From assembly GCA_002350845.1 (NCBI GenBank), contig DEFL01000011.1:37934-80894 (forward strand): 42,961 nt of DNA, given 5' to 3'. The notes below the pieces were generated by a model. That model was not told the DNA's origin, made no database searches, and worked only from the letters and a program-made list of their open reading frames with translations. The translations under genes and the position numbers were made by a program. This document shows positions 1-8,080 of this stretch, one piece after another (positions within the stretch are counted from its first letter, which is position 1; each line of letters opens with the position of its first letter). The DNA comes from Christensenella sp. UBA2853 (lineage in GTDB: Bacteria; Bacillota; Clostridia; Christensenellales; Aristaeellaceae).

Positions 1-852
1 TACTATCTCGAATGCAACTTCTATGGTGACGACCAGATGACCCGCACGTCCTATGACGGAAACGAGTTTGTCATTCTGGAAGACAAGACCGGTTTCATGG
101 GCGGAAACACCCCGGATATCCTGAAGAAGGCAATGGATCAGAACATCTGGCTGCCCATTCACGGTGCGACCCCTGCAGCTGCAGAGCCTGCTGCAGATCC
201 TGCCTCTGCACTGCCCTTTGCTCCGGTGTTTGCACCGAACGAGGCGTATGACGAATACACCACCGTTCCTTACACCATTGAGGACATCGGTGCAGAACTC
301 GAATGCACGGTCAGCCGCAAGGCGGACGGCAGCGAGTACTATCTCGAATGCAACTTCTACGGCGATGACCAGATGACCCGCACCACCTATGATGGAAGCG
401 AGTTCACCATTCTGGAAGATAAGACAGGTTTCATGGGCGGAAACACCCCGGATATCCTGAAGAAGGCGATGGATCAGAACATCTGGCTGCCCATTCACGG
501 CGATGCTCCTGCAGCTGCTGCGCCTGCCGCAGAGCCTGCTGCAGATCCTGCCTCTGCACTGCCCTTTGCCCCGGTGTTCGCTCCGAACGCGGCGTATGAC
601 GAATACACCACGGTTCCTTACACCATTGAAGACATCGGCGCAGAACTCGAGTGCACAGTCAGCCGCAAGGCGGACGGCAGCGAGTACTATCTCGAATGCA
701 ACTTCTACGGCGATGACCAGATGACCCGCACCACCTATGATGGCAGCGAGTTTACCATTCTGGAAGACAAGACCGGCTTCATGGGCGGAAACACCCCGGA
801 TATTCTGAAGAAGGCAATCGAACAGAACATCTGGCTGCCCATTGCCAAGTAA
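1..852 (+). CDS. tandem-repeat protein, C-terminal part (5' end outside window)
   Basis: The frame is open from base 1 to the TAA at 850-852, so this is the end of a longer protein. About 284 residues are visible. They form two whole repeat units and part of a third. Each unit has an acidic, aromatic-rich segment (TVPYTIEDIGAELECTVSRK, then YYLECNFYGDD, ILEDKTGFMGGNTPDILKKA, QNIWLPI) followed by an Ala/Pro-rich linker. The linker varies in length (extra PAAEP-like residues in the second unit). I recognise no named family. The flexible linkers between compact modules suggest a modular exported or surface protein, but no signal peptide, anchor or sorting motif is visible; the protein simply ends at LPIAK. 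Function unknown. A bidirectional terminator follows. Confidence 0.8.
   Translation, partial: YYLECNFYGDDQMTRTSYDGNEFVILEDKTGFMGGNTPDILKKAMDQNIWLPIHGATPAAAEPAADPASALPFAPVFAPNEAYDEYTTVPYTIEDIGAELECTVSRKADGSEYYLECNFYGDDQMTRTTYDGSEFTILEDKTGFMGGNTPDILKKAMDQNIWLPIHGDAPAAAAPAAEPAADPASALPFAPVFAPNAAYDEYTTVPYTIEDIGAELECTVSRKADGSEYYLECNFYGDDQMTRTTYDGSEFTILEDKTGFMGGNTPDILKKAIEQNIWLPIAK
1..852 (+). repeat. near-identical tandem repeats, 336- and 348-bp periods
   Basis: The same 15-base start (TACTATCTCGAATGC) recurs at 1, 337 and 685, giving periods of 336 and 348 bp. The 12-bp difference is extra Ala/Pro codons in the linker around 505-545. The copies are almost identical at the DNA level and differ mainly at third codon positions, which points to recent duplication or gene conversion. 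The array continues past the left edge of the window, so the copy number is unknown. Confidence 0.9.
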
Positions 853-877
853 TTCATCTTCAGCAAAAACAAAAAAG

Positions 878-907
878 CTGCAGCTCTGACGCGGGTCAGG
901 GCTGCAG
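878..907. terminator. bidirectional intrinsic terminator between convergent genes
   Basis: A 13-bp stem (CTGCAGCTCTGAC pairs with GTCAGGGCTGCAG, one G-U) around a 4-base loop. TTTT follows on the plus strand and a long T tract (complement of 866-876) on the minus strand. It can stop both the repeat-protein gene and the minus-strand operon ending at 929. Confidence 0.85.
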
Positions 908-928
908 TTTTCTGTTGGAAAGAAGGTC

Positions 929-2644
929 TCAGTTCAGCCAGTCAAGCACACCTTCCATGCTGGCCTGGATGACATCATCCTTACGGACAAACCCATAGAT
1001 TCCATCCAGGTTCGTGAGGTTGCTGACTCCGGCGTCCGGGATACAGACATACAGCCAGTTTCCGGTTTCCATGATGACGCGCATTTTGGTTCCGGCAGGG
1101 CAGCTCCCGGCTTTCCCGGCAAACCAGCTGGTCCATTTTTTCAAATTCAGCGCTTTGACTGATTTTGCCAGGAGCGGGGGCGTATTCAGGCTGATGGACG
1201 TATTGCCCTCCTGCGTATAGTCGGAGCTGACATACCCTTCCAGAAATCCGATTCGGGTGTGAATCCAGGGACTGTTGGAGCCGGGAAGCGTGTCCAGAAT
1301 CGGTATGACCGTGCCTGGCATCAGGAGGCCCAGACTTTTGGAATGGCTGCTGGCGGACGCCCTGAGATTGACGCCGCTTGCGACGGTAAACCCGTCCGGC
1401 ACCACCGGCAGCGGGTATTCTTCACCCTCCGCGGCATTCAGGATTAGCATTTCAATCGGGTAAAAGCCGAGCACGGAGGGGAGGCTGGAATGAAAGATAG
1501 CCGTTTCACTGCTCGGTTCATCTTTCCAGGTCGGGATCAGACGCCTGCTGGCATCGAGCCACAGAGAATGCGCGACAGCAGGAGCACGGTTTTCACAGGC
1601 AAGAAGTTTGCAGTAGTGATCACCATGAATCGGGGAAACATACAGGATGAGCGTGCTTCCGTCGGAACGGAGGTACTCAACGGTAAAAACCGAACGCATG
1701 AAATCGTAGCGGATCCGATAGTCTTCATTTGCGATCAGGGCGTTTTCTCCAACTGGATAAACGCTCCAGGTCCCGTTTTCGAATTCAAACATGACGAGCA
1801 TGCGGCGCCCGTCTCTCTGAAGGCCTGCCAATCCTATACCTTCATTCAGTCGGCTCATAGAAGAGGCTGCAGACCAGTCGCTGGCCAGGATGGCACCGGC
1901 CTGAAAGGTCCAGCCATTCAGATGCGGGTTTTCAAACGCCTGCTTCAGTTCAGGCGGAATTTCCTGTTCAAAGAGGGTCAGTGTGTGGACCGCTACGCTG
2001 TGCGGATCCGGAAACGTGACCTGCTGCATGCCCGGCGTATGGAAGGGGAGAGACTGAACGGGCAGATCATATGCATCCACCAGACTCTGGAACCATGCAT
2101 GCAGAGGCTCAGTCCATCCTATGTCAGGTCCGTAAAAACTCTCAAAGAGGCCGTGGAGTGCATTTCCGGCATGATCTGACAGATAGGTTTCACTGCATGG
2201 CGCGAAATGAAGTTCTTCCTTGCAATGCGCGAGCAGCTCCTGGCGGCTTTCCGACTTCCAGTCAGACAGCCATCCTTCTTCAAGGACCGTGCGGACAAGA
2301 CTTCGCACCATCTCTTCTCCCTGGAAGGCGAAGAATGAGGTGTCAAATGGACTGCTGCTGGTTACCTGATTTCGGTCGCTGAGCGAAAGGGTATAGACCC
2401 AGTCCGGGTGCTCAGGCGGCCAGAAGCGGACGAGATGCTCATTCTCTTCTTCGACCACAAACTGAGCGGCCTCCTCAGGCGTGTAGCCCAGAACTTCAGT
2501 GAGGCTGCTTTGGACCAGGGAGATCAGACCGTGTTCATTGGATGCAGCGTGTGCGGGATAGAGGCAGCTTAGCAGCAACAGGGCAGACAGAATCAGGATG
2601 CTGCCCCAATGCGAACAGCGGGAGTCATCAGATCGTAAGTTCAT
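929..2644 (-). CDS. exported SH3-domain protein
   Basis: 571 residues. The N-terminus has a hydrophobic signal segment (about residues 15-33). LLSC fits a lipobox loosely, while AHA-A fits signal peptidase I, so lipoprotein versus secreted is open. The middle part is not recognised. The C-terminus carries an SH3b-like domain (about 420-475, with the GVNLRAS signature and a GYVSSDY end) and a second, more divergent one (about 495-560, ending YGFVRKDDV). Bacterial SH3 domains commonly bind cell-wall peptides. The start is set by GGAGG 8 nt upstream of ATG, inside the end of the preceding sigma-like gene. It is the last gene of the BlaI/M56 operon, so a wall-associated effector or sensor role is likely but inferred. 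Confidence 0.75.
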   Translation of the reverse strand: MNLRSDDSRCSHWGSILILSALLLLSCLYPAHAASNEHGLISLVQSSLTEVLGYTPEEAAQFVVEEENEHLVRFWPPEHPDWVYTLSLSDRNQVTSSSPFDTSFFAFQGEEMVRSLVRTVLEEGWLSDWKSESRQELLAHCKEELHFAPCSETYLSDHAGNALHGLFESFYGPDIGWTEPLHAWFQSLVDAYDLPVQSLPFHTPGMQQVTFPDPHSVAVHTLTLFEQEIPPELKQAFENPHLNGWTFQAGAILASDWSAASSMSRLNEGIGLAGLQRDGRRMLVMFEFENGTWSVYPVGENALIANEDYRIRYDFMRSVFTVEYLRSDGSTLILYVSPIHGDHYCKLLACENRAPAVAHSLWLDASRRLIPTWKDEPSSETAIFHSSLPSVLGFYPIEMLILNAAEGEEYPLPVVPDGFTVASGVNLRASASSHSKSLGLLMPGTVIPILDTLPGSNSPWIHTRIGFLEGYVSSDYTQEGNTSISLNTPPLLAKSVKALNLKKWTSWFAGKAGSCPAGTKMRVIMETGNWLYVCIPDAGVSNLTNLDGIYGFVRKDDVIQASMEGVLDWLN

Positions 2645-2647
2645 TGT

Positions 2648-3190
2648 TTATTCCTCCATCTCGGACCGGCCCTCTGTCATCATCTCTTCCGCTTTGATAC
2701 GGTGCCTTCTGAGCACAGCGGGACGCAGATGCATGACGAAGGCCGTCTCTTCTTCGGACAGTCCGAGCCAGCAGGTCATCAGAAGAATGCATCGCTCAGT
2801 GAACGGCAGGTGCAGGATGCCGATGAGCAGTTTCAGATCACCTGGCTGTGTACAGCCAAAAGCGGCCAGCTGTGCGGATAGCGCAGCATCATCTGCCGGA
2901 TAGAACCGTCTGAAGCGGCGGAGGGATTTTTTGCAGACGATGCAGGCTGACCGCAGGCACAGTGTGCGGGGAGAAGAGAACGGATATTCCCGGGAAGCGG
3001 AACTGTTTTTCATCAGCCGCAGAAATGCTTCGCAGAGGGCTTTTTCAGCCTCCTGCTGACTGCCAAGACACAGAAAGCAGAAGCGGAGCATGTCATCCGC
3101 CCAGGCATCATACCAGGCGAGAACTCTCTTTTCCGGGGACAGAGCGGCAGAAGGCGCGGGAACAGCGGACAGGGACTGCGTGGATTCCAT
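2648..3190 (-). CDS. ECF-type RNA polymerase sigma factor-like protein (divergent)
   Basis: 180 residues. A region-2-like helix (YDAWADDMLRFCFLCLGS followed by AEKALCEAFLRLM) resembles the ECF sigma-2 core, and a C-terminal helix-turn-helix (LPFTERCILLM, LGLSEEETAFVM, then RRHRIKAEEMM) resembles sigma region 4. The match is weak and region 2 is degenerate, so promoter recognition is uncertain. The start is ATG at 3190, chosen because GGGAGG lies 8 nt upstream; a longer frame would run into the upstream M56 gene without an RBS. It sits 16 nt after the M56 gene and 3 nt before the SH3 protein, so all are probably translated from one message. It could instead be a sigma-like anti-activator. Confidence 0.6.
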   Translation of the reverse strand: MESTQSLSAVPAPSAALSPEKRVLAWYDAWADDMLRFCFLCLGSQQEAEKALCEAFLRLMKNSSASREYPFSSPRTLCLRSACIVCKKSLRRFRRFYPADDAALSAQLAAFGCTQPGDLKLLIGILHLPFTERCILLMTCWLGLSEEETAFVMHLRPAVLRRHRIKAEEMMTEGRSEMEE

Positions 3191-3206
3191 ATTGCAGGCC
3201 TCCCGG

Positions 3207-4820
3207 TTAACCATTGCCGACCAGGGACATCTCGAGCAGTCTGTAGCCTTCGGATGTGATCTGGAGAAACAGGGTGATGCCGCAGTCATAGTGGCTGTCC
3301 TTGGGGTCTGCATGCAGGGAGACAAAGCGCGTATGGCCTGTGTCCCGCATGAGGAGCAGCTGGAATTCAGAGACCAGACGGGATGAACCCGGATTCAGCG
3401 TTTCCATCTGTTCAGCAGCCCATTTCCGGATGAGGTTCATCTCAGCGGGATCCATAAACTGGCTGTCAATGATTTCAGCACCCTCCAGCAGGGCCTCCTC
3501 CGGGGTGAAAAGATTGAGACTGCAGACAACGCCGTTGGCGAGGAAGGATGTTGAAAAGCGGAGCTGGCCGCTTTCATCTGCACAGTCTGCATACCAGGAC
3601 ATATCGTCGTTGTGGATGACCTGAAGATCATATTGCGGTTCGCTGCCTGTCAGTGTATGCCACAGTTTTTCCGCATATTCTGTGGCTTCCTCTTCACTGC
3701 GGATGCTGGTTTGTCCCTGAATGCCTTCGGTGAGATAGTGTTCAGCCGGCATGGGCCATCCGATGTCCATAAGCTGCTCCCGGGTCTCAGAAGTGGCAAA
3801 GGCACCGAGCAGGCACATGGAAGCGAGGAGAATAAAGGCAATGCTCAGAGCGTGAAGGGGCTCATGCTGCTCGACAACGGACAGAATGCGGGTTTTGAGA
3901 CGCTTTCCGGTCATGGTCATGCCGGTTGCAAGTACACCGACACCCGGTGCGTTTCTTTTTGAAGCAGCCAGGACCAGAACACTGGCATAGGATTTTCTGT
4001 CCTCAGGGGACATGGAGTGCGTCACGGAACTGTCGCAGCGCAGCTCACAGTCTGTCCGGCTCATGGATGCGGCCATCCAGACCAGCGGATTGAACCAGTG
4101 CAGCATGCAGCACACAAGGCGCAGAATGCCCCAGAGATGATCCAGGTTTTTATAATGACAGATCTCATGAGTCAGTACCTGTATGGCATCCTGCGGTGCA
4201 GCACTCAGCGGCAGGGCAATATACGGGCGGAAAACGCCGACCAGGCAGGCACTTGGAAGCGGGTCCGTGAAATAAACGGGCAGGGGATGCTTCACACCTC
4301 TCTGGCGGCAGACGGTTTCATACTGCTCGAGGAGATCCCCGGAAATGGGTTCGATCCTGTCGGCTCGAAGCCGCATACGGAAATGAATGTTGCTGAAAAG
4401 AAACCAGGCGGCCACAAGCAGCACACCGACGAGCCAGATTTTGGCCAGAGCAATGCTGACGTTTGCGTTTTCCATGTCAATGGTCAGACGCTGTACGGCA
4501 TCATACGCAGGCCTGTTTTCGGACTTCCAGAACATATCGGAGATTCCTTCGACGACGTCCCCAACGCGGACCTTGATCTGTCCTGCAATCGGACGAATGC
4601 CCGCGTCTGCAGCGAAAGGGGAACGGATTTCATGAATCAGGGGATTGACCAGGGAAAGCGGCAGCAACAGGCGGATGGCAATGAGCAGCCATCCGAAACA
4701 CAGCGCACTGTTGCCGAGTGTTTTCCGGAAAAAACGGCGCAGGGGTATCATCAGGAGAATGGCGATGACAGCCATGATATTGGCTTCGATCAGAAAATTG
4801 TAAAGATAGGCGGAACGCAT
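3207..4820 (-). CDS. M56-family (BlaR1/MecR1-like) membrane metallopeptidase sensor
   Basis: 537 residues. N-terminal transmembrane segments (about 5-25, 38-60 and 123-145) precede a cytoplasmic zinc-protease domain with the HEICH motif (His218, Glu219, His222), then a further membrane segment near 337-352 and an extracellular C-terminal domain of about 180 residues. In BlaR1/MecR1 the ligand signal activates the protease, which leads to cleavage of BlaI/MecI. Here the C-terminal domain shows no penicillin-binding SxxK/KTG pattern I can see, so the ligand need not be a beta-lactam. The start is ATG at 4820 with GAGGGAGGG 6 nt upstream; the ATG at 4844 has no RBS. It is the second gene of the operon, directly after the blaI-type repressor. 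Confidence 0.88.
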   Translation of the reverse strand: MRSAYLYNFLIEANIMAVIAILLMIPLRRFFRKTLGNSALCFGWLLIAIRLLLPLSLVNPLIHEIRSPFAADAGIRPIAGQIKVRVGDVVEGISDMFWKSENRPAYDAVQRLTIDMENANVSIALAKIWLVGVLLVAAWFLFSNIHFRMRLRADRIEPISGDLLEQYETVCRQRGVKHPLPVYFTDPLPSACLVGVFRPYIALPLSAAPQDAIQVLTHEICHYKNLDHLWGILRLVCCMLHWFNPLVWMAASMSRTDCELRCDSSVTHSMSPEDRKSYASVLVLAASKRNAPGVGVLATGMTMTGKRLKTRILSVVEQHEPLHALSIAFILLASMCLLGAFATSETREQLMDIGWPMPAEHYLTEGIQGQTSIRSEEEATEYAEKLWHTLTGSEPQYDLQVIHNDDMSWYADCADESGQLRFSTSFLANGVVCSLNLFTPEEALLEGAEIIDSQFMDPAEMNLIRKWAAEQMETLNPGSSRLVSEFQLLLMRDTGHTRFVSLHADPKDSHYDCGITLFLQITSEGYRLLEMSLVGNG

Positions 4821-4912
4821 GAACAACCCTCCCTCTGCAGGCATAACCGGCCTGCGGAATGAAACTGTCGTGATTCTCTGCGGTTTCGCTTGAGATCAGA
4901 CATCCATGAGTT

Positions 4913-5275
4913 TTACTTCTTTCGCATGACATCCAGAATCTGCTGCAGGTCATCGGCCGTCAGATCACCGGAATCAACGAGCTGGTTGACGAGAAGAGAA
5001 GCTTTTCCTTTGAAAATATGGGAAAGAAACTTGTGGGTTTCTTCCGTGGATGCTTCTTCGCGTGTGACAAGAGGCGTGTATTTCTTGGCCCGGTCCGAAT
5101 CATCCACGCTGATGGTGCCCTTCTCCACCATCCGCTTGAGCAGGGTAATCACGGTGTGGCGAGTCCACCCGGTTGTCGGTGAAAGGACTGCAGTAATCTC
5201 TGTCATCGTGCGCGGCGCGTGATCCCAGAGCACTTCCATGATTTTCCATTCGGCTTCCGTCACCTGAATTGACAT
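4913..5275 (-). CDS. BlaI/MecI/CopY-family transcriptional repressor
   Basis: 120 residues, the usual family length. It opens with a winged-helix domain (VTEAEWKIMEVLW, then TMTEI and TGWTRHTVITLLKRMVEKG), and the C-terminal half (HKFLSHIFKGKASLLVNQ) forms the dimerisation and protease-sensitive part in this family. The start is ATG at 5275 with GGAGGT 7 nt upstream; a GTG at 5284 overlaps the RBS and was rejected. It is the first gene of a four-gene operon, and its own promoter overlaps two inverted-repeat sites, as expected for autorepression relieved by the neighbouring M56 protease. Confidence 0.92.
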   Translation of the reverse strand: MSIQVTEAEWKIMEVLWDHAPRTMTEITAVLSPTTGWTRHTVITLLKRMVEKGTISVDDSDRAKKYTPLVTREEASTEETHKFLSHIFKGKASLLVNQLVDSGDLTADDLQQILDVMRKK

Positions 5276-5297
5276 GAATAACACCTCCGATTTTTAG

Positions 5298-5335
5298 TTG
5301 ACAGCTGTCTACGTCAGAGAGTATACAACTGTCTA
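5298..5335 (-). promoter_or_regulatory. pair of BlaI-type operator-like palindromes
   Basis: Two related 14-mers lie 24 bp apart: TTGACAGCTGTCTA (5298-5311), an almost perfect palindrome, and TATACAACTGTCTA (5322-5335). One covers the -10/spacer, the other lies just downstream of the predicted start of transcription. BlaI/MecI bind paired TACA/TGTA-type dyads, so these are the likely repressor sites; binding is inferred. Confidence 0.7.
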
Positions 5336-5348
5336 CCAATCGTGTCAA
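5320..5348 (-). promoter_or_regulatory. sigma-A promoter of the BlaI/M56 operon
   Basis: On the minus strand TTGACA (5343-5348) is followed after exactly 17 bp by TATACT (5320-5325). The -35 is consensus and the -10 is one base off. The operators overlap it. Confidence 0.88.
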
Positions 5349-5380
5349 CTGATCAAATGTAAACAAAGTGTGATAAAAAA

Positions 5381-5408
5381 CTCACTCTGCGGGAAACGGC
5401 AGAGTGAG
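5381..5408 (-). terminator. second of two tandem gyrA terminators
   Basis: A perfect 10-bp stem CTCACTCTGC/GCAGAGTGAG with an 8-base loop, followed on the minus strand by a T6 run (complement of 5375-5380). Confidence 0.88.
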
Positions 5409-5422
5409 CCGACATGAAAAAA

Positions 5423-5446
5423 GCACATAAGCCGAAGCTTATGTGC
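5423..5446 (-). terminator. first gyrA terminator
   Basis: A perfect 10-bp stem (GCACATAAGC) closed by a TTCG tetraloop, then T6 on the minus strand. It lies 7 nt after the gyrA stop. Together with the next hairpin it insulates the BlaI/M56 promoter from the gyrase operon. Confidence 0.92.
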
Positions 5447-5453
5447 AAAGGGA

Positions 5454-8057
5454 TCAGATATCGTCTTCAGGGGTTTCTTCAGACCCGTCAGGGAGATCCA
5501 TATCCAGATCCGAAAGGGCATCTTTGGGATCCAATACCGGTTCTACCAGGTTTTCCTCGGCGTCTGAAATCATGTCTTCCTGCATATCCTCAGAAGGCAT
5601 TTCGGGAAGATCGGCTTCATTCTCCTCGGGTTCCTCGCGCTCAGCACGCGCCACGCTGGCGATACGGCTGTCATCCGAGATGCGCATCATCTTCACGCCC
5701 TGTGCAGTACGCCCGCAGACGCGGATGGAATTGATCGGGGAACGGATAATCGTGCCGTCGTCGGTGATGAGAAGAATGTCTTCATCCATATGGACCAACA
5801 GCAGGGCGGCCAGCTCACCGGTCTTCGGGGTGAGGGTAATGGCACGGATGCCATAGCCGTTGCGGCCCTGTTCACGGTAGGCGTCAGGGCTGGTCAGCTT
5901 GCCAAAGCCGCGGGTGGTGATGGCCAGAACCATGGTCTCAGGTTCAATGATCGCAAAGTCGATGATTTCGTCTCCTTCACGCAGACGCATGGCGCGCACA
6001 CCGGTCGCCATACGGCCCATGGAGCGCACGAGGGATTCCTTGAAGCGGATGGACATGCCCAGACGGCTGCCCATGATGAGCTCGTCATCACCCTTGGAGA
6101 GGCGAACGCCGACCAGTTCATCGTCATCCCGGAGATTCAGTGCGATCAGGCCGCTGCGGCGCAGATTCTTGAATTCGCTCAGCGGTGTCTTTTTAATGAT
6201 GGCCTGCTTGGTGCCGAAGACGAGATTGTAAGCGGTGTCATCACCCTTCGGAATCGGCAGCATGGTGGAGATCTTTTCGTCTGTCGAAATCTGCAGGAGG
6301 TTGATGATCGCAGTTCCGCGGGCGGTTCGGCCGGCTTCAGGAATCTGATAGCACTTCAGAGAATAGCAGCGTCCGCGGTTGGAGAAGAACATGATCTCCT
6401 GATGCGTGTTGACAATGCACATCTGTACTGCAAAGTCTTCATCCTTGGTGGTCATGCCTGTAATGCCCTTGCCGCCACGATGCTGTGCCTTATAGGTGCT
6501 GGCAGAAATCCGCTTGATGTAGCCCGTGTGCGTCAGAGTGACGACCATGTCTTCCTCAGCGATCAGGTCTTCCACATCAATTTCGCCCTCAATGGTGGTC
6601 AGTTCAGTCCGGCGCTCATCGGCAAACTTATCGCGGATGGCGAGGATTTCGTCTTTGATCACGCCCATCAGGAGCTGATCATCGGCGAGAATGGACTGCA
6701 GGTAGGCAATGGTCTTTTCGAGTTCCTGATATTCCTCCAGGAGCCTGTCGCGTTCCAGACCGGTGAGACGGGCAAGACGCATGTCCAGAATGGCCTGGGC
6801 CTGCTTTTCCGTGAATTCAAAGGTCTCCATGAGGCCGGTCTTCGCGGTGGAAGTATCAGGCGAATTCCGGATGAGGGCCACGATTTCGTCGATGTGGTCG
6901 AGTGCTTTCAGCAGACCTTCCAGAATATGAGCACGGGCCTGTGCTTTGTTCAGGTCAAACTTGGTTCTGCGGGTGACAACATCCTTCTGATGCTCCAGAT
7001 AATAATAGATGATGTCGCGCAGATTCAGCACGCGGGGCTTGCCGTCGACCAGGGCGAGCATATTGGTGCCGAAGGTTTCCTGAAGCGAGGTGTGCTTGTA
7101 GAGGAAATTCAGGACAACCTGCGGATAGACGTCCTTTTTCAGCTCAATGACAATGCGCATGCCGTTGCGGTCGGATTCATCGCGGATGTCAGAGATGCCT
7201 TCAATACGCTTGTCGCGGACAAGGTCGGCAATCTTACTCACCAGCGTGGCCTTGTTGACCATGTAGGGGATTTCCGTGACGACGATGCGGCTGCGGCCGT
7301 TCCCCATGTCCTCAATCTCGGACTTGCAGCGGACATTGATGTGGCCGTGACCGGTATAGTAGGCCTGGCGGATGCCGGATTTTCCGAGAATCATGCCGCC
7401 GGTGGGGAAGTCAGGTCCCTTGATGTGCTGCATCAGGTCTTCAATGGTGCATTCCGGATTGTCGATCATGCACACAACGCCGTCAATGACTTCGCCGAGG
7501 TTATGCGGCGGAATATTGGTGGCCATGCCGACAGCAATGCCGTTGGAACCATTGACAAGCAGGTTCGGGAAGCGGGACGGAAGGACTGCCGGCTGCATGA
7601 GGGTTTCGTCGAAGTTCGGATAGAAATCGACGGTGTCCTTTTCAATGCCTTCCAGCATGTACATGGTCAGCTTCTGCAGCCTGGCTTCGGTATAACGCAT
7701 GGCAGCCGCGCCGTCACCGTCCACGGAACCGAAGTTGCCCTGGCCTTCGACAAGCGGATAGCGGATGTTGAAAGGCTGGGCAAGACGAACCATGGCGTCA
7801 TAGACAGAGGAGTCGCCGTGCGGGTGAAATTTACCCAGAACGTCACCGACAACGCGGGCGCTCTTGCGGTAAGGTTTGTCAGGTGTCATGCCGAGCTCAG
7901 CCATATCATAGAGAATACGGCGGTGCACCGGCTTCAGACCGTCGCGCACATCCGGCAGAGCACGGTCCACGATGACGGCCATGGCATAGGAAATGAAGCT
8001 CTTTTTCATTTCCTGTTCCAGGTTGACCGGTATCAGCTTATCTTTGATATCACTCAT
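5454..8057 (-). CDS. gyrA: DNA gyrase subunit A
   Basis: 867 residues. GyrA cuts and reseals DNA and, with GyrB, introduces negative supercoils. The breakage-reunion domain is complete: the quinolone-determining region reads HPHGDSSVYD, with Ser83 and Asp87 as in the quinolone-sensitive E. coli enzyme, and the catalytic Tyr122 lies in AAAMRYTEARL. The C-terminal beta-pinwheel carries the GyrA box as QHRGGKG, which separates it from ParC. It ends in a long acidic tail. The start is ATG with AAGGAG 8 nt upstream. It is the third gene of the remB-gyrB-gyrA operon, 23 nt after gyrB, and is followed by two terminators. Confidence 0.97.
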   Translation of the reverse strand: MSDIKDKLIPVNLEQEMKKSFISYAMAVIVDRALPDVRDGLKPVHRRILYDMAELGMTPDKPYRKSARVVGDVLGKFHPHGDSSVYDAMVRLAQPFNIRYPLVEGQGNFGSVDGDGAAAMRYTEARLQKLTMYMLEGIEKDTVDFYPNFDETLMQPAVLPSRFPNLLVNGSNGIAVGMATNIPPHNLGEVIDGVVCMIDNPECTIEDLMQHIKGPDFPTGGMILGKSGIRQAYYTGHGHINVRCKSEIEDMGNGRSRIVVTEIPYMVNKATLVSKIADLVRDKRIEGISDIRDESDRNGMRIVIELKKDVYPQVVLNFLYKHTSLQETFGTNMLALVDGKPRVLNLRDIIYYYLEHQKDVVTRRTKFDLNKAQARAHILEGLLKALDHIDEIVALIRNSPDTSTAKTGLMETFEFTEKQAQAILDMRLARLTGLERDRLLEEYQELEKTIAYLQSILADDQLLMGVIKDEILAIRDKFADERRTELTTIEGEIDVEDLIAEEDMVVTLTHTGYIKRISASTYKAQHRGGKGITGMTTKDEDFAVQMCIVNTHQEIMFFSNRGRCYSLKCYQIPEAGRTARGTAIINLLQISTDEKISTMLPIPKGDDTAYNLVFGTKQAIIKKTPLSEFKNLRRSGLIALNLRDDDELVGVRLSKGDDELIMGSRLGMSIRFKESLVRSMGRMATGVRAMRLREGDEIIDFAIIEPETMVLAITTRGFGKLTSPDAYREQGRNGYGIRAITLTPKTGELAALLLVHMDEDILLITDDGTIIRSPINSIRVCGRTAQGVKMMRISDDSRIASVARAEREEPEENEADLPEMPSEDMQEDMISDAEENLVEPVLDPKDALSDLDMDLPDGSEETPEDDI

Positions 8058-8080
8058 GATGTTGCTCCTTCACAGCGGAA

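Noticed and set aside
1..852. CRISPR-like array
   Set aside because: The repeats are long, coding, in frame and without unique spacers.
3207..4820. Full BlaR1/MecR1 beta-lactam sensor
   Set aside because: The M56 protease is clear but no SxxK/SxN/KTG penicillin-binding set is visible in the outer domain, so I did not name it blaR1.
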